DNA from: Desulfobulbus rhabdoformis
GTDB taxonomy: Bacteria; Desulfobacterota; Desulfobulbia; Desulfobulbales; Desulfobulbaceae
NCBI RefSeq assembly: GCF_016919065.1
Contig: NZ_JAFFQA010000006.1
Span: 1-64,000 of the forward strand
Length of the DNA: 64,000 nucleotides
Direction: 5' to 3'
Under the pieces are notes generated by a model. It was given only the letters and a program-made list of their open reading frames with translations. It did not search any database and had not been told where the DNA came from. Shown in pieces: positions 55,596 through 63,413 of this stretch. The translations under genes were made by a program, and so were the position numbers. Positions within the stretch are counted from its first letter, which is position 1. Every line of letters starts with the position of its first letter.

Positions 55596-55763
55596 ATGGC
55601 TGCCGTAGTTGAATGTTATCTCCGTATCCGTCCGGAAAAAATAAGCTGGCTTCGATTTATTTTTGAAGGATACGATGGGTTGGCTATTGTCTCCACCATA
55701 GCCGCCAAGCAGGGTCTGGTCCGTATCCAGACCCTGGATTGCCGGTTGACCGAAACCATGTGA
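55596..55763 (+). CDS. DUF4911-like small protein
   Basis: The gene encodes 55 residues from the ATG at 55596, 3 bp after a GAGAGA stretch. The sequence ECYLRIRPEKISWLRFIFEG, then YDGLAIVSTIAAKQGLVRIQ, follows the pattern I know for DUF4911: strand, helix, strand with GYDGLA and S at the turn. Function is unknown; relatives are common in deltaproteobacteria, often next to tRNA or nucleotide genes. It lies between purB and miaB, 79 bp before the miaB ATG, and may be co-transcribed with either. Confidence 0.65.
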   Translation: MAAVVECYLRIRPEKISWLRFIFEGYDGLAIVSTIAAKQGLVRIQTLDCRLTETM

Positions 55764-55842
55764 TTAGTCGAAGCATTGGCTCAAGATCTAACCCCCTACC
55801 CTGGTCGCTGCCCGGAAAATTGTGCGAATTCCTTCTAGAATT

Positions 55843-57189
55843 ATGAGTAAAAGCCTGTATATCAAAACCTTTGGCTGCCAGATGAACGAACGTGATTCTG
55901 AAATCATTGAGCAGCTCCTTGCCCAGGATGGCTATAGCCTCACCAGTACTCCGGAGGGTGCCGATCTCGTCTTGCTAAACACCTGCTCTATTCGGGAAAA
56001 GGCGGAACAGAAAGTTTTCAGTTTACTGGGGAGCCTGCGTGATGAGAAAAAACGGAATCCAGCAATGCTGTTAGGGGTAACCGGATGTGTCGCCCAGCAG
56101 GAAGGGGAACACATCCGGGAGCGCATGCCCCATGTGGATCTTATTGTCGGGACTCAACAGATTTATCAACTACCTGAAATGGTTCAGCGGCTCAGCCAAA
56201 AGGAAACCAGCAGAGAAATTGCGACCAATCTCGATGCATCCTTTGAGATTCCCCCCTTTCAGAAACTTCTGGAAAACTCACCCCCCTCCCCTGCTCCCCA
56301 GGGATTTAAACGTTTTGTCACGATTATGCAGGGGTGTAATAATTTCTGTGCCTATTGCGTCGTGCCTGGTACCCGAGGTCGTGAGATCAGCCGTCCGGTT
56401 GCCGATATCCTTGAAGAGGTGGCCATCCTCGCACGCCAAGGTGTGCGTGAGATCACTTTGCTGGGGCAGAACGTAAACTCCTACGGACAGACAAATGCTG
56501 TTGCTGACCAGCCTGTTGGCTTTCCGGAGCTTTTACGTCAGGTTGCGGCCACTGAAGGGATACAACGGCTCCGTTTTACCACGTCGCACCCAAAGGATTT
56601 AACCGATGAACTCATGCGCTGCTTTGCCGAGCTTGAAAATCTCTGCCCGCATTTCCATCTGCCGGTACAGGCTGGATCAAACACCGTGCTCAAGCGGATG
56701 AACCGAAAATACACGGTTGAGCAGTATTTGGAAAAGGTTGATGGCTTGCGGTCCTATTGCCCAGACATTGCCCTGGCAACAGATATCATCGTTGGTTTTC
56801 CCGGTGAGACCGATTCCGATTTTACAGCTACCATGGATCTGCTGAATCAGGTTCGCTATCACAGCTCCTTTTCTTTTAAATATTCAGATCGTCCTCATAC
56901 CCGTTCAGCCCAGTTTACTGATAAGGTTCCTGAAGCGGTTAAATCCGAGCGTTTGGCGATCTTTCAAAAACGGCAGGATGAGATTTCATTAGAACGAAAT
57001 TCTGAACTGTTAGAGAATACTGTTGAGGTTATGGTTGAGGTATGTTCCGAGACATCGATTAAAGCCAGGACCGGCGGTAATCATGTGGTCCACATCAACG
57101 AACCTGTTGCTGGCATCTTACCGGGCGACTTGATCCAGGTACGTATTATTCATGCCGGTAACCATTCGCTTCGAGCAGTCCTTGCCTAA
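55843..57189 (+). CDS. miaB: tRNA-2-methylthio-N6-dimethylallyladenosine synthase
   Basis: The product has 448 residues from the ATG at 55843; a GTG seven codons upstream is possible. The N-terminal cluster domain reads IKTFGCQMNERDSE, with the other two cysteines in LNTCSIR and VTGCVAQ. The radical SAM motif is GCNNFCAYCVVPGTRGREISR. A TRAM domain ends it (about residues 375-445). MiaB inserts sulfur and a methyl group at C2 of the modified A37 made by MiaA. Copy E of the mobile repeat lies 50 bp after the stop. Confidence 0.97.
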   Translation: MSKSLYIKTFGCQMNERDSEIIEQLLAQDGYSLTSTPEGADLVLLNTCSIREKAEQKVFSLLGSLRDEKKRNPAMLLGVTGCVAQQEGEHIRERMPHVDLIVGTQQIYQLPEMVQRLSQKETSREIATNLDASFEIPPFQKLLENSPPSPAPQGFKRFVTIMQGCNNFCAYCVVPGTRGREISRPVADILEEVAILARQGVREITLLGQNVNSYGQTNAVADQPVGFPELLRQVAATEGIQRLRFTTSHPKDLTDELMRCFAELENLCPHFHLPVQAGSNTVLKRMNRKYTVEQYLEKVDGLRSYCPDIALATDIIVGFPGETDSDFTATMDLLNQVRYHSSFSFKYSDRPHTRSAQFTDKVPEAVKSERLAIFQKRQDEISLERNSELLENTVEVMVEVCSETSIKARTGGNHVVHINEPVAGILPGDLIQVRIIHAGNHSLRAVLA

Positions 57190-57239
57190 ATCCGGCGAGT
57201 TTGCTTCGGAGTATATTGGCTTCGTGACCGTTTACTGTA

Positions 57240-57432
57240 GGGAATCTTGAATAATTGCTTTTTCTGCCAATCTCCCGGAGTCTGACGCTTACCTCGTTAT
57301 GCGAAAAATTTTATCCTCGGAGGTAAGCGAAGACTCCGATATCATGTATATGCCTGCGGTAAAATTTTTTGCATGCCTCGAAGTCTGCGCTTATCTGACC
57401 TTGATTGAAAAATCTAATGATTCAAGCCCCCC
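57240..57432 (-). repeat. Palindromic mobile repeat, copy E (longest short-family form)
   Basis: The copy is 193 bp in reverse orientation, GGGAATCTTGAATAATTGC to ATTCAAGCCCCCC, with two extra GAGGTAAGCG-type segments forming a more extended inner hairpin. Exact TGTA repeats flank it (57236-57239 and 57433-57436). It lies between miaB and the PHP gene. Confidence 0.9.
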
Positions 57433-57518
57433 TGTATTAAGGAACCTGTATAGCCCCTGCTCTATTCTCAGGGATAAAGAGTTGATTTTCTACTCAATGA
57501 GTTTAATGAGACACCACT

Positions 57519-58175
57519 ATGATAGATTTCCATACGCATACTTTTTTTAGCGATGGGGCCCTTGTGCCCTCTGAACATGTCCGCCGCGTCGAAGAGATGG
57601 GATATGAGGCCATTGCCATCACCGATCATGCCGATTCCTCCAATATCGGCATCCTCATTCCCAATCTCATTCGAGTGGCTCAGGAACTTAATGCTGTCAA
57701 CGCAACACAGCTTGTCGTTGGTGTTGAATTAACCCATGTTCCCCCCGCATTGATTGGTCCCCTCACTGTGGAATGCCGCCAACTTGGTGCTCAGTTAGTC
57801 GTTGTCCATGGAGAAACACCGGTGGAACCAGTCTTGCCGGGAACAAACCGTGCTGCCTTGGAGGCTGGTGTTGACCTTCTTGCCCATCCCGGTTTTATCA
57901 CTGAGCAGGAGGCTGAACTTGCGGCTGAAAAAGGTATTCTCCTTGAGCTTTCTGGCCGTAAAGGGCACAGCTTGACCAATGGCCATGTCGCCCAGGTGGC
58001 ACGCAAAACCGGTGCTTTACTGGCCATTAACGCAGATGCTCATGCCCCCGGCGATTTTCTGACAGAGGAAATGTCCCAGAAAGTCGGTTTGGGAGCGGGG
58101 TTGTCTATGGATGAGTATGTCCAAATACGACAGAATATGAAGCAGTTACTGGGTAGACTTACACCACTTGCCTAA
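57519..58175 (+). CDS. PHP-domain phosphoesterase
   Basis: The product has 218 residues. All metal-binding blocks of the PHP fold are present: DFHTHTFFSDG near the start, ITDHADSS, VVHGE, AHPGF and INADAHAPGD. Small stand-alone PHP proteins hydrolyse phosphate esters, for example histidinol phosphate or nucleoside 3',5'-bisphosphate; which one cannot be told here. The stop is 10 bp before the S4 gene. Confidence 0.88.
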   Translation: MIDFHTHTFFSDGALVPSEHVRRVEEMGYEAIAITDHADSSNIGILIPNLIRVAQELNAVNATQLVVGVELTHVPPALIGPLTVECRQLGAQLVVVHGETPVEPVLPGTNRAALEAGVDLLAHPGFITEQEAELAAEKGILLELSGRKGHSLTNGHVAQVARKTGALLAINADAHAPGDFLTEEMSQKVGLGAGLSMDEYVQIRQNMKQLLGRLTPLA

Positions 58176-58185
58176 GAAGAATTCC

Positions 58186-58425
58186 ATGGCTTTACCAAAT
58201 GAACAGAGCGTGACTATAAATACGCCTTATATAGAACTCGACAAACTCCTCAAGCGGGAAAATCTTTGCGCCAGTGGTGGTGAAGCACGCTTTGTTATCA
58301 GTGAAGGAATGGTTTTGCTGAATAACCAGGTTGAGATGCGAAAGCGAAAAAAAATTTATCCCGGTGATGTGGTAACTTTTCAAGGGGAATCATTGCGGGT
58401 GGTTGCCGAAACTGTTGATTCTTGA
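58186..58425 (+). CDS. S4-domain RNA-binding protein, YbcJ-like
   Basis: The product has 79 residues from the ATG at 58186; a TTG at 58168 is less likely. The whole protein is an S4 fold: IELDKLLKRENLCASGGEA, ISEGMVLLNN, then a basic KRKKIYPGDVV segment. YbcJ-type proteins bind structured RNA and are thought to act on tRNA or ribosomes. It starts 10 bp after the PHP gene and is followed by repeat copy F. Confidence 0.85.
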   Translation: MALPNEQSVTINTPYIELDKLLKRENLCASGGEARFVISEGMVLLNNQVEMRKRKKIYPGDVVTFQGESLRVVAETVDS

Positions 58426-58463
58426 ACGACCAGGAGTCGTTATTCTATTTGTTTTGTAATGGC

Positions 58464-58652
58464 GGGTGTCCTCCGAGGATACAATTATTCGCCTCACGAG
58501 GTAAGCGCCAGACTCTGCGAGATTGGCAGATAAAAACAATTACTTGAACCCGTGAGCATTCATCGGTGCGTCAGTTTCATTTTTTGTGATATGCCGATAA
58601 AAGTACAGGTAACCACCCGTCGTCACGGATTCAGGAATTATTCAAGATGCCC
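58464..58652 (-). repeat. Palindromic repeat, copy F (long form)
   Basis: The 189-bp copy combines a short-family end (GGGTGTC at 58464, then CCGAGGATACAATTATTCGC) with the long-form block (58551-58634, GTGAGCATTCATCGG to CACGGATTCAGG) and closes in ATTATTCAAGATGCCC. It matches the older element at 25334-25767 in the opposite orientation. Its flanks (TGGC and TTTA) show no target duplication. Confidence 0.7.
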
Positions 58653-58708
58653 TTTAGGTATCCCTCCCTGATCTTGGTCGTATTCCTTCCGTCGATGGAG
58701 TGTAGCGT

Positions 58709-61258
58709 ATGGCTGTCCCCGTACAGGCTCTTCTCAGGCATTGGTCGTATAGGTTGTTCGCACCGGACAAGATGCTGCAACACTCCTACGATGCCTTTCG
58801 TCGATTGCTTGAACAGGACAGCGCCGCCCACAACCTCATGGCGGAATTTGAAGAGCTTTTTCATGACAATCGCTATGAGGATCTCGCCCGGGTTTCTAAA
58901 CGTTATAAAGACTTTAGCCAGGCCGTTCTGGCCATGGTTGAAAGCCTGGAGCAGATGAATCCAACAGCTGCTCGCTCTCTCAGACAGTATTTCACCAAAT
59001 TTGATTTTTATATTCGCTTCCTTCTCGCCCCGCCTGAGCAATTTACCATTCCTCCCTTTGTCGTAAAACTCGGTGAGCAACACAGCGATGCATTATTGCT
59101 GGGCAATAAAGGCTACAACCTGGGACTACTCAAAGAACAGGGCTTTGCTCTCCCTGATGGCTTTGTCATCACAACGACCGCTTATTTCTCGTTGATTGAG
59201 GAAAATAAGCTTCGTACTCCCATAAATTCGCTTCTCGCCCAGATTGATCCCCGTAACGCTGAAGAATGCGCTCGGATTTCCTCGGAAATACAGACCCTTA
59301 TTTTAGGGGCACAAGTCCCTCTGCATATTAAGAACGAACTTGAAGAGTTTCTGTTATCTCTTCAAAAATATGAAGATAAACACTGTAACCTTGCAGTTCG
59401 ATCTTCGGCTCAAAAAGAAGATGGAACCTATTCTTTTGCAGGTCAGTATGAATCCCTGCTCGGCGTACGGTCTGAGAACCTGGCCCAGGCCTACCTGGAG
59501 GTTATCGCCTCGAAATATTCGGTGCAGGCCCTGCTGTACCGAATTCATCTTGGCTTTATGGATGAAGAAACCCCCCTGGCAGTCGTTGTCCAAAAACTGG
59601 TGCATGCTTCCATAAGCGGAGTCATCTATACCCAGCTCCCCTACGGCGATGAGAGCGACCAGTACCTGCTCATTGAATGTGTACACGGCCTAGGCGATCT
59701 TTTAGTGAGCGGTCAGGAAATTCCAGAAACCTACCTGGTGCATCGCGCCACCTTAGATGTTCAACTGCCTCTCCCTTCTGCGCAGGGTGAACGTCTTGTA
59801 AGCACAACAGAGGGGCTTGTACGTGAGAAACTTGACGGTGATACAGGCAATGCCCCCATGCTCAGTCAGCAGCAAATCCAGGAACTTGCCGAAAAAGCAA
59901 TGGTTATTGAGAAGAATTTCGGTGATGTCGCTCAGGATATTGAGTGGTCTCTTGATGAACAGGGACAGCTTTTTCTTTTACAAAGCAGGCCTCTTGGTTC
60001 GACACTTTCAGACCGTAACGATTTCGGGCACCCACAGTCCGAACGGGAGATTGAAGGAGAGATCGTCTACGCCGGTGGAGTTTGTGCCTCCAGAGGTGTC
60101 GCTGCCGGACCTGTGGCGCACTATCTGAGCCAGGTAGGTACAAAGCGGCCTCCCGATGGAGCTCTTTGCATTGTCAGGGAAACCCCTCCAAGTCTGGTTG
60201 AGATCACGGGGCATGTCTCTGCCATTATTGCTGAAAAAGGGGCATTGGCAGGGCATTTTTCAACGGTCTGTAGAGAAAAAGGCATACCTTTATTGGTTCA
60301 TGCCCAAGGAGTCAGTGATCTCCTGCCTGAGGGGCACTTGGTGACCCTGGATGCGAGTCACTGCAAAATATTTTCTGGCAATATCAGTGGACAACTTGCG
60401 AGCCTCCCCAGACTTCATGAGCAAAGGGAACAAAGTTACCACAAACGCATCAGCTCTATTCTTCGATTTATCACCCCTCTGCAGCTTACCGATCCCCGCG
60501 CCGACAGTTTTAGCCCTCAAGGTTGCCGTTCAATGCATGATATCATCCGCTACAGCCATGAACGCTCCCTTACAGCCATGTTTTTTCTTGGTGATATGGT
60601 CTCGGGTAAGTCGCAGAGAGCATTGAAAATCAGGACAGAACTCCCCATAGATCTCTATGTGCTTGACCTGCGCAACGCGAAAAAGTCCACGGCGATCGGT
60701 TCTCTTCCCGTTGAGGAATTTCAATCAGTCGCACTTACAGCGCTTTGGGGAGGGCTGTCGCATCCCGATATTGATTGGGACTCCCACCAGCATTTTGATT
60801 GGAAAAGTTTTGATGATGTGGTTCTTGCCGGTGGAATGGCCTCCACTCAAAGCGGCGATCTTGCCTCTTATGCAATCGTTGGCCAGGGATATTTAAATGT
60901 AAATATGCGTTTTGGCTATCATTTTACTCTCATTGATGCGGTCTGTGGAGCTGATCCCAGATTGAATTATGCACAGATACGATTTGCAGGCGGTGGCGGC
61001 GAATATGCGGGGAGACACCTTCGCGTGCAATTTCTTGAAGCTGTTTTGCAGCATTACGGGTTTACAACAACCACCAAGGGAGACCTCATAGACGGCCGAT
61101 TGGTCGAACGAAGTCAGGAAGAAATCTACGAACTTCTGGATAACCTTGGAAAGTTACTTGGTGCCACTAAGCTTATGGACTTGGTTCTGCGTGAGGACAG
61201 CCAAGTCCCGGAACTTGTCTCGCAGTATTTAAACGGTGTCTATACCTTTACCCAGTAA
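58709..61258 (+). CDS. PEP synthase/pyruvate phosphate dikinase-like protein lacking the PEP-binding barrel
   Basis: The product has 849 residues. After about 110 residues of unknown sequence comes the nucleotide-binding domain of pyruvate,phosphate dikinase and PEP synthase (about 120-430: LLGNKGYNLGLLKEQGFALPDGFVI, AVRSSAQKEDGTYSFAGQYES, IEWSLDEQGQLFLLQSRP). Next is the swivelling domain (about 460-565) with the phosphohistidine candidate in KGALAGHFSTVCREKGIPLLV. The usual C-terminal TIM barrel that binds PEP is missing; residues 590-849 are a different, unrecognised domain. It may phosphorylate another acceptor or be regulatory. GGAG lies 9 bp before the ATG. A tyrosine-phosphatase gene follows 25 bp later. 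Confidence 0.88.
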   Translation: MAVPVQALLRHWSYRLFAPDKMLQHSYDAFRRLLEQDSAAHNLMAEFEELFHDNRYEDLARVSKRYKDFSQAVLAMVESLEQMNPTAARSLRQYFTKFDFYIRFLLAPPEQFTIPPFVVKLGEQHSDALLLGNKGYNLGLLKEQGFALPDGFVITTTAYFSLIEENKLRTPINSLLAQIDPRNAEECARISSEIQTLILGAQVPLHIKNELEEFLLSLQKYEDKHCNLAVRSSAQKEDGTYSFAGQYESLLGVRSENLAQAYLEVIASKYSVQALLYRIHLGFMDEETPLAVVVQKLVHASISGVIYTQLPYGDESDQYLLIECVHGLGDLLVSGQEIPETYLVHRATLDVQLPLPSAQGERLVSTTEGLVREKLDGDTGNAPMLSQQQIQELAEKAMVIEKNFGDVAQDIEWSLDEQGQLFLLQSRPLGSTLSDRNDFGHPQSEREIEGEIVYAGGVCASRGVAAGPVAHYLSQVGTKRPPDGALCIVRETPPSLVEITGHVSAIIAEKGALAGHFSTVCREKGIPLLVHAQGVSDLLPEGHLVTLDASHCKIFSGNISGQLASLPRLHEQREQSYHKRISSILRFITPLQLTDPRADSFSPQGCRSMHDIIRYSHERSLTAMFFLGDMVSGKSQRALKIRTELPIDLYVLDLRNAKKSTAIGSLPVEEFQSVALTALWGGLSHPDIDWDSHQHFDWKSFDDVVLAGGMASTQSGDLASYAIVGQGYLNVNMRFGYHFTLIDAVCGADPRLNYAQIRFAGGGGEYAGRHLRVQFLEAVLQHYGFTTTTKGDLIDGRLVERSQEEIYELLDNLGKLLGATKLMDLVLREDSQVPELVSQYLNGVYTFTQ

Positions 61259-61283
61259 CAGACGGTAACCGCAAAGGAAAGCT

Positions 61284-62336
61284 ATGTCCAACTATGAACT
61301 GACCTGGATCACGGAGCATCTGGCAACCGGCTATGCGCCCATGTCATATGAAGAGCTTGATGCCATACGTGAGCAGGGAATCTCTGCGATCGTCAATCTC
61401 TGCGGTGAATTCTGCGATCTACATCAAATTGAAGAACAGTCTGGATTTGAGGTGTATTACCTGCCGGTTGCTGATGAATGCGCTCCAGACCTTGAAGAGA
61501 TGGAAAAGGCGCTTGAGTGGCTGGATGAGGCGGTGTACCTCAACAAAAAAGTGTTGGTGCACTGTCGCCACGGTTTTGGTCGAACCGGTACCTTTGTTTC
61601 GGCCTATATGCTCCGCAGGGGGCTTGGTCTGAAGATGACGGAAAAGGCACTTAAGGGGAACCGCGCCAAGCCAACCAACTACTCCCAGTGGAAACTGCTC
61701 CGCAAATACGGCAAACAGGAAGGCATCCTCCAATCAAAAAGCCCCTCTATCGACAATCAGGTCGGCATTGATACTCAGGCTCTGGTCAGTGATTACAAGA
61801 CCTTTGTCGCTGCCATTGACGACCAGTATGGAGAGACACACAATAGAGAACACTGTTGTGGCCAGGCAAACAGTCCCTGCTGCTTTGAGCCCTTTGACAT
61901 GCTCTTGATCGAGAGTCACTATCTCAGCAAGATGATAAATAAAAATCTAAGTAAAGACAAACGATTGGAGGTTATTGAGCGCGCTGTCACCATGACCCAC
62001 AAGCTCAAAGAGTTGCACCGTCAATCCCCGGGTCTGCCAAGTGAAGAGTTTCAGCAACTCTGCGGGCAAGCTGGTTTCCGCTGCCCGCTTCTTGGGGATG
62101 ACGGTGGATGCCTGCTCTTTGCCTTTCGCCCTCTTCGTTGTCGTCTTTTCTCTCTCCGTCAAGACTCGCAGATGGATCTGTCTGTACAGGAAGGTCTTCG
62201 GCGACTCTCAAAAAACGCCTACCTCACCTTGGCGGGGATTTTCCCCCCTGGCGGAAATTTAGATTTTTCCAGCGTGGATACCATGTCCGGTAAATTTGTT
62301 CAGGTCTACTACCAGGCGATGATGCATAAACGCTGA
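61284..62336 (+). CDS. Dual-specificity phosphatase fused to a YkgJ-type cysteine cluster
   Basis: The product has 350 residues. The first 145 form a dual-specificity/tyrosine phosphatase with the P-loop VLVHCRHGFGRTGTFV (HC-x5-R-T, catalytic cysteine present) and an upstream aspartate in ADECAPD that fits the general acid loop. The C-terminal half (about 185-320) has EHCCGQANSPCC, FRCPLL and PLRCRLF, the pattern of YkgJ-type (Fe/Zn-binding) cysteine cluster proteins. The fusion is unusual. It lies 25 bp after the PEP-synthase-like gene and may act on its phosphorylated form or partner (inference). AAAGGAAAG precedes the ATG. Confidence 0.85.
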   Translation: MSNYELTWITEHLATGYAPMSYEELDAIREQGISAIVNLCGEFCDLHQIEEQSGFEVYYLPVADECAPDLEEMEKALEWLDEAVYLNKKVLVHCRHGFGRTGTFVSAYMLRRGLGLKMTEKALKGNRAKPTNYSQWKLLRKYGKQEGILQSKSPSIDNQVGIDTQALVSDYKTFVAAIDDQYGETHNREHCCGQANSPCCFEPFDMLLIESHYLSKMINKNLSKDKRLEVIERAVTMTHKLKELHRQSPGLPSEEFQQLCGQAGFRCPLLGDDGGCLLFAFRPLRCRLFSLRQDSQMDLSVQEGLRRLSKNAYLTLAGIFPPGGNLDFSSVDTMSGKFVQVYYQAMMHKR

Positions 62337-62628
62337 AAAGAATTTTTTCCCCTCCTTTAGTCGTGAAATATACTTTTCACTGCACCACATTGTAGGAATA
62401 GGCGGTTTAGCCTTTTCCTGCTGCACTCCCTGTTTTTTCATAGCACCATTTAGAATTATTCAAGCACCCTGCAAACTATTTGTTTCAGTGCAACTCTATT
62501 GTTGCACCAAAAATCCAGGTTAAATAAGGAGTTTTACCTTTTTATATTCTGGTTATTTGAAAAGCAAATTTGGAGAAACCGTCGCAGGCAATAGAGTTAG
62601 GCTGCGTAGCAGTGTAAAATTAAATCAA

Positions 62629-62645
62629 TTGGCATGAACTCTGCT
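62629..62645 (+). promoter_or_regulatory. Candidate sigma54 promoter
   Basis: TTGGCATGAACTCTGCT has GG and GC separated by exactly 10 bp and matches YTGGCACG-N4-TTGCW in most positions. It lies 194 bp before the ATG of the receiver-domain gene. Confidence 0.35.
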
Positions 62646-62739
62646 ATAACGGAATTGAATGAACTCAGGTTGGGAATAGAATATTGCATGACTTTATGAT
62701 CTTCTCGATGCTTTTACTGAAACTTCAGATGAGAGTCTT

Positions 62740-62760
62740 ACACTTCTGCAACAGAAGTGT
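62740..62760 (+). promoter_or_regulatory. Perfect 9-bp hairpin in leader
   Basis: ACACTTCTG (62740-62748) pairs with CAGAAGTGT (62752-62760) around CAA. It is followed by an AT-rich segment ending in TATTTTTG, so it might end or pause short transcripts or bind a regulator. Confidence 0.35.
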
Positions 62761-62838
62761 GGTAATTTATATTTTTGCTCAAAATTAAGCAAGTATCCTC
62801 TGTATAGGCAATCCCGACCATAACAACGAGGTGGATAC

Positions 62839-63207
62839 ATGGCTGAGATTATTTCCTTGGATGACGTGCAAGACGCAACTACCCTCATCGGAAAAATACT
62901 CACAAAGAAGGGGCATAGAGTTCATACCTTCACAGAAGGAACTGCCGCCATTACCTTTGCCCAAAAAAATCATGTAGATTTAGCTATTTTGGACGTAAAC
63001 CTCAAGGAGATGAGTGGCTTGAAAGTGCTTGCCGAACTCAAGAAAACCCACCCGCTGCTTCGAGCGATTATTCTGACAGGGTATCCAACGCTTGCAAGCG
63101 CACGTGAGGCTATCAAACTGCGCGTAGACGAATACTGTGTCAAACCCATTGATCGTTACGAGTTGGAATCGAAGGTTACAAGTATCCTTGAACAAACATT
63201 CCGATGA
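62839..63207 (+). CDS. Stand-alone response regulator receiver domain
   Basis: The product has 122 residues, one receiver domain: acidic pair in ISLDDVQDA, the phosphorylatable aspartate in LAILDVNLKEMSG, the threonine in IILTGYPT and the lysine in YCVKPID. There is no output domain, so it probably acts through protein contacts or relays phosphate. The partner is unknown; the window has one histidine kinase (42294) but it is far away. GAGGTGG lies 6 bp before the ATG. Confidence 0.93.
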   Translation: MAEIISLDDVQDATTLIGKILTKKGHRVHTFTEGTAAITFAQKNHVDLAILDVNLKEMSGLKVLAELKKTHPLLRAIILTGYPTLASAREAIKLRVDEYCVKPIDRYELESKVTSILEQTFR

Positions 63208-63413
63208 TGCATTGCAAAAAGAACGCGCTGTTTCGTTTTAAAAAATTTAAAACCATTGGTTTTTCAACAAGTTATTTAAAAGGTACATCTGATTTTCCCT
63301 TTTCCTGTAAGGATAAACAACAAACACTTCGAGGAGGTATACCCCGAAGCAAAGGTTGTGCAACAAGGTGCTCTTAAGGGTGTCTCTAAAAATTATACTG
63401 AAGGAGAAAATAC

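Larger units (their letters stand above)
62337..62838. other. Intergenic regulatory region before the receiver-domain gene
   Basis: About 500 bp without a supported gene. It carries a solo repeat end (GAATTATTCAAGCACCC, about 62453-62470), a sigma54-like promoter (62629-62645) and a perfect 9-bp hairpin (62740-62760) in the presumed leader of the next gene. Confidence 0.45.

Noticed and set aside
57299..57550. 83-codon frame before the PHP gene
   Set aside because: It lies mostly in mobile repeat copy E and runs into the PHP gene in another frame.
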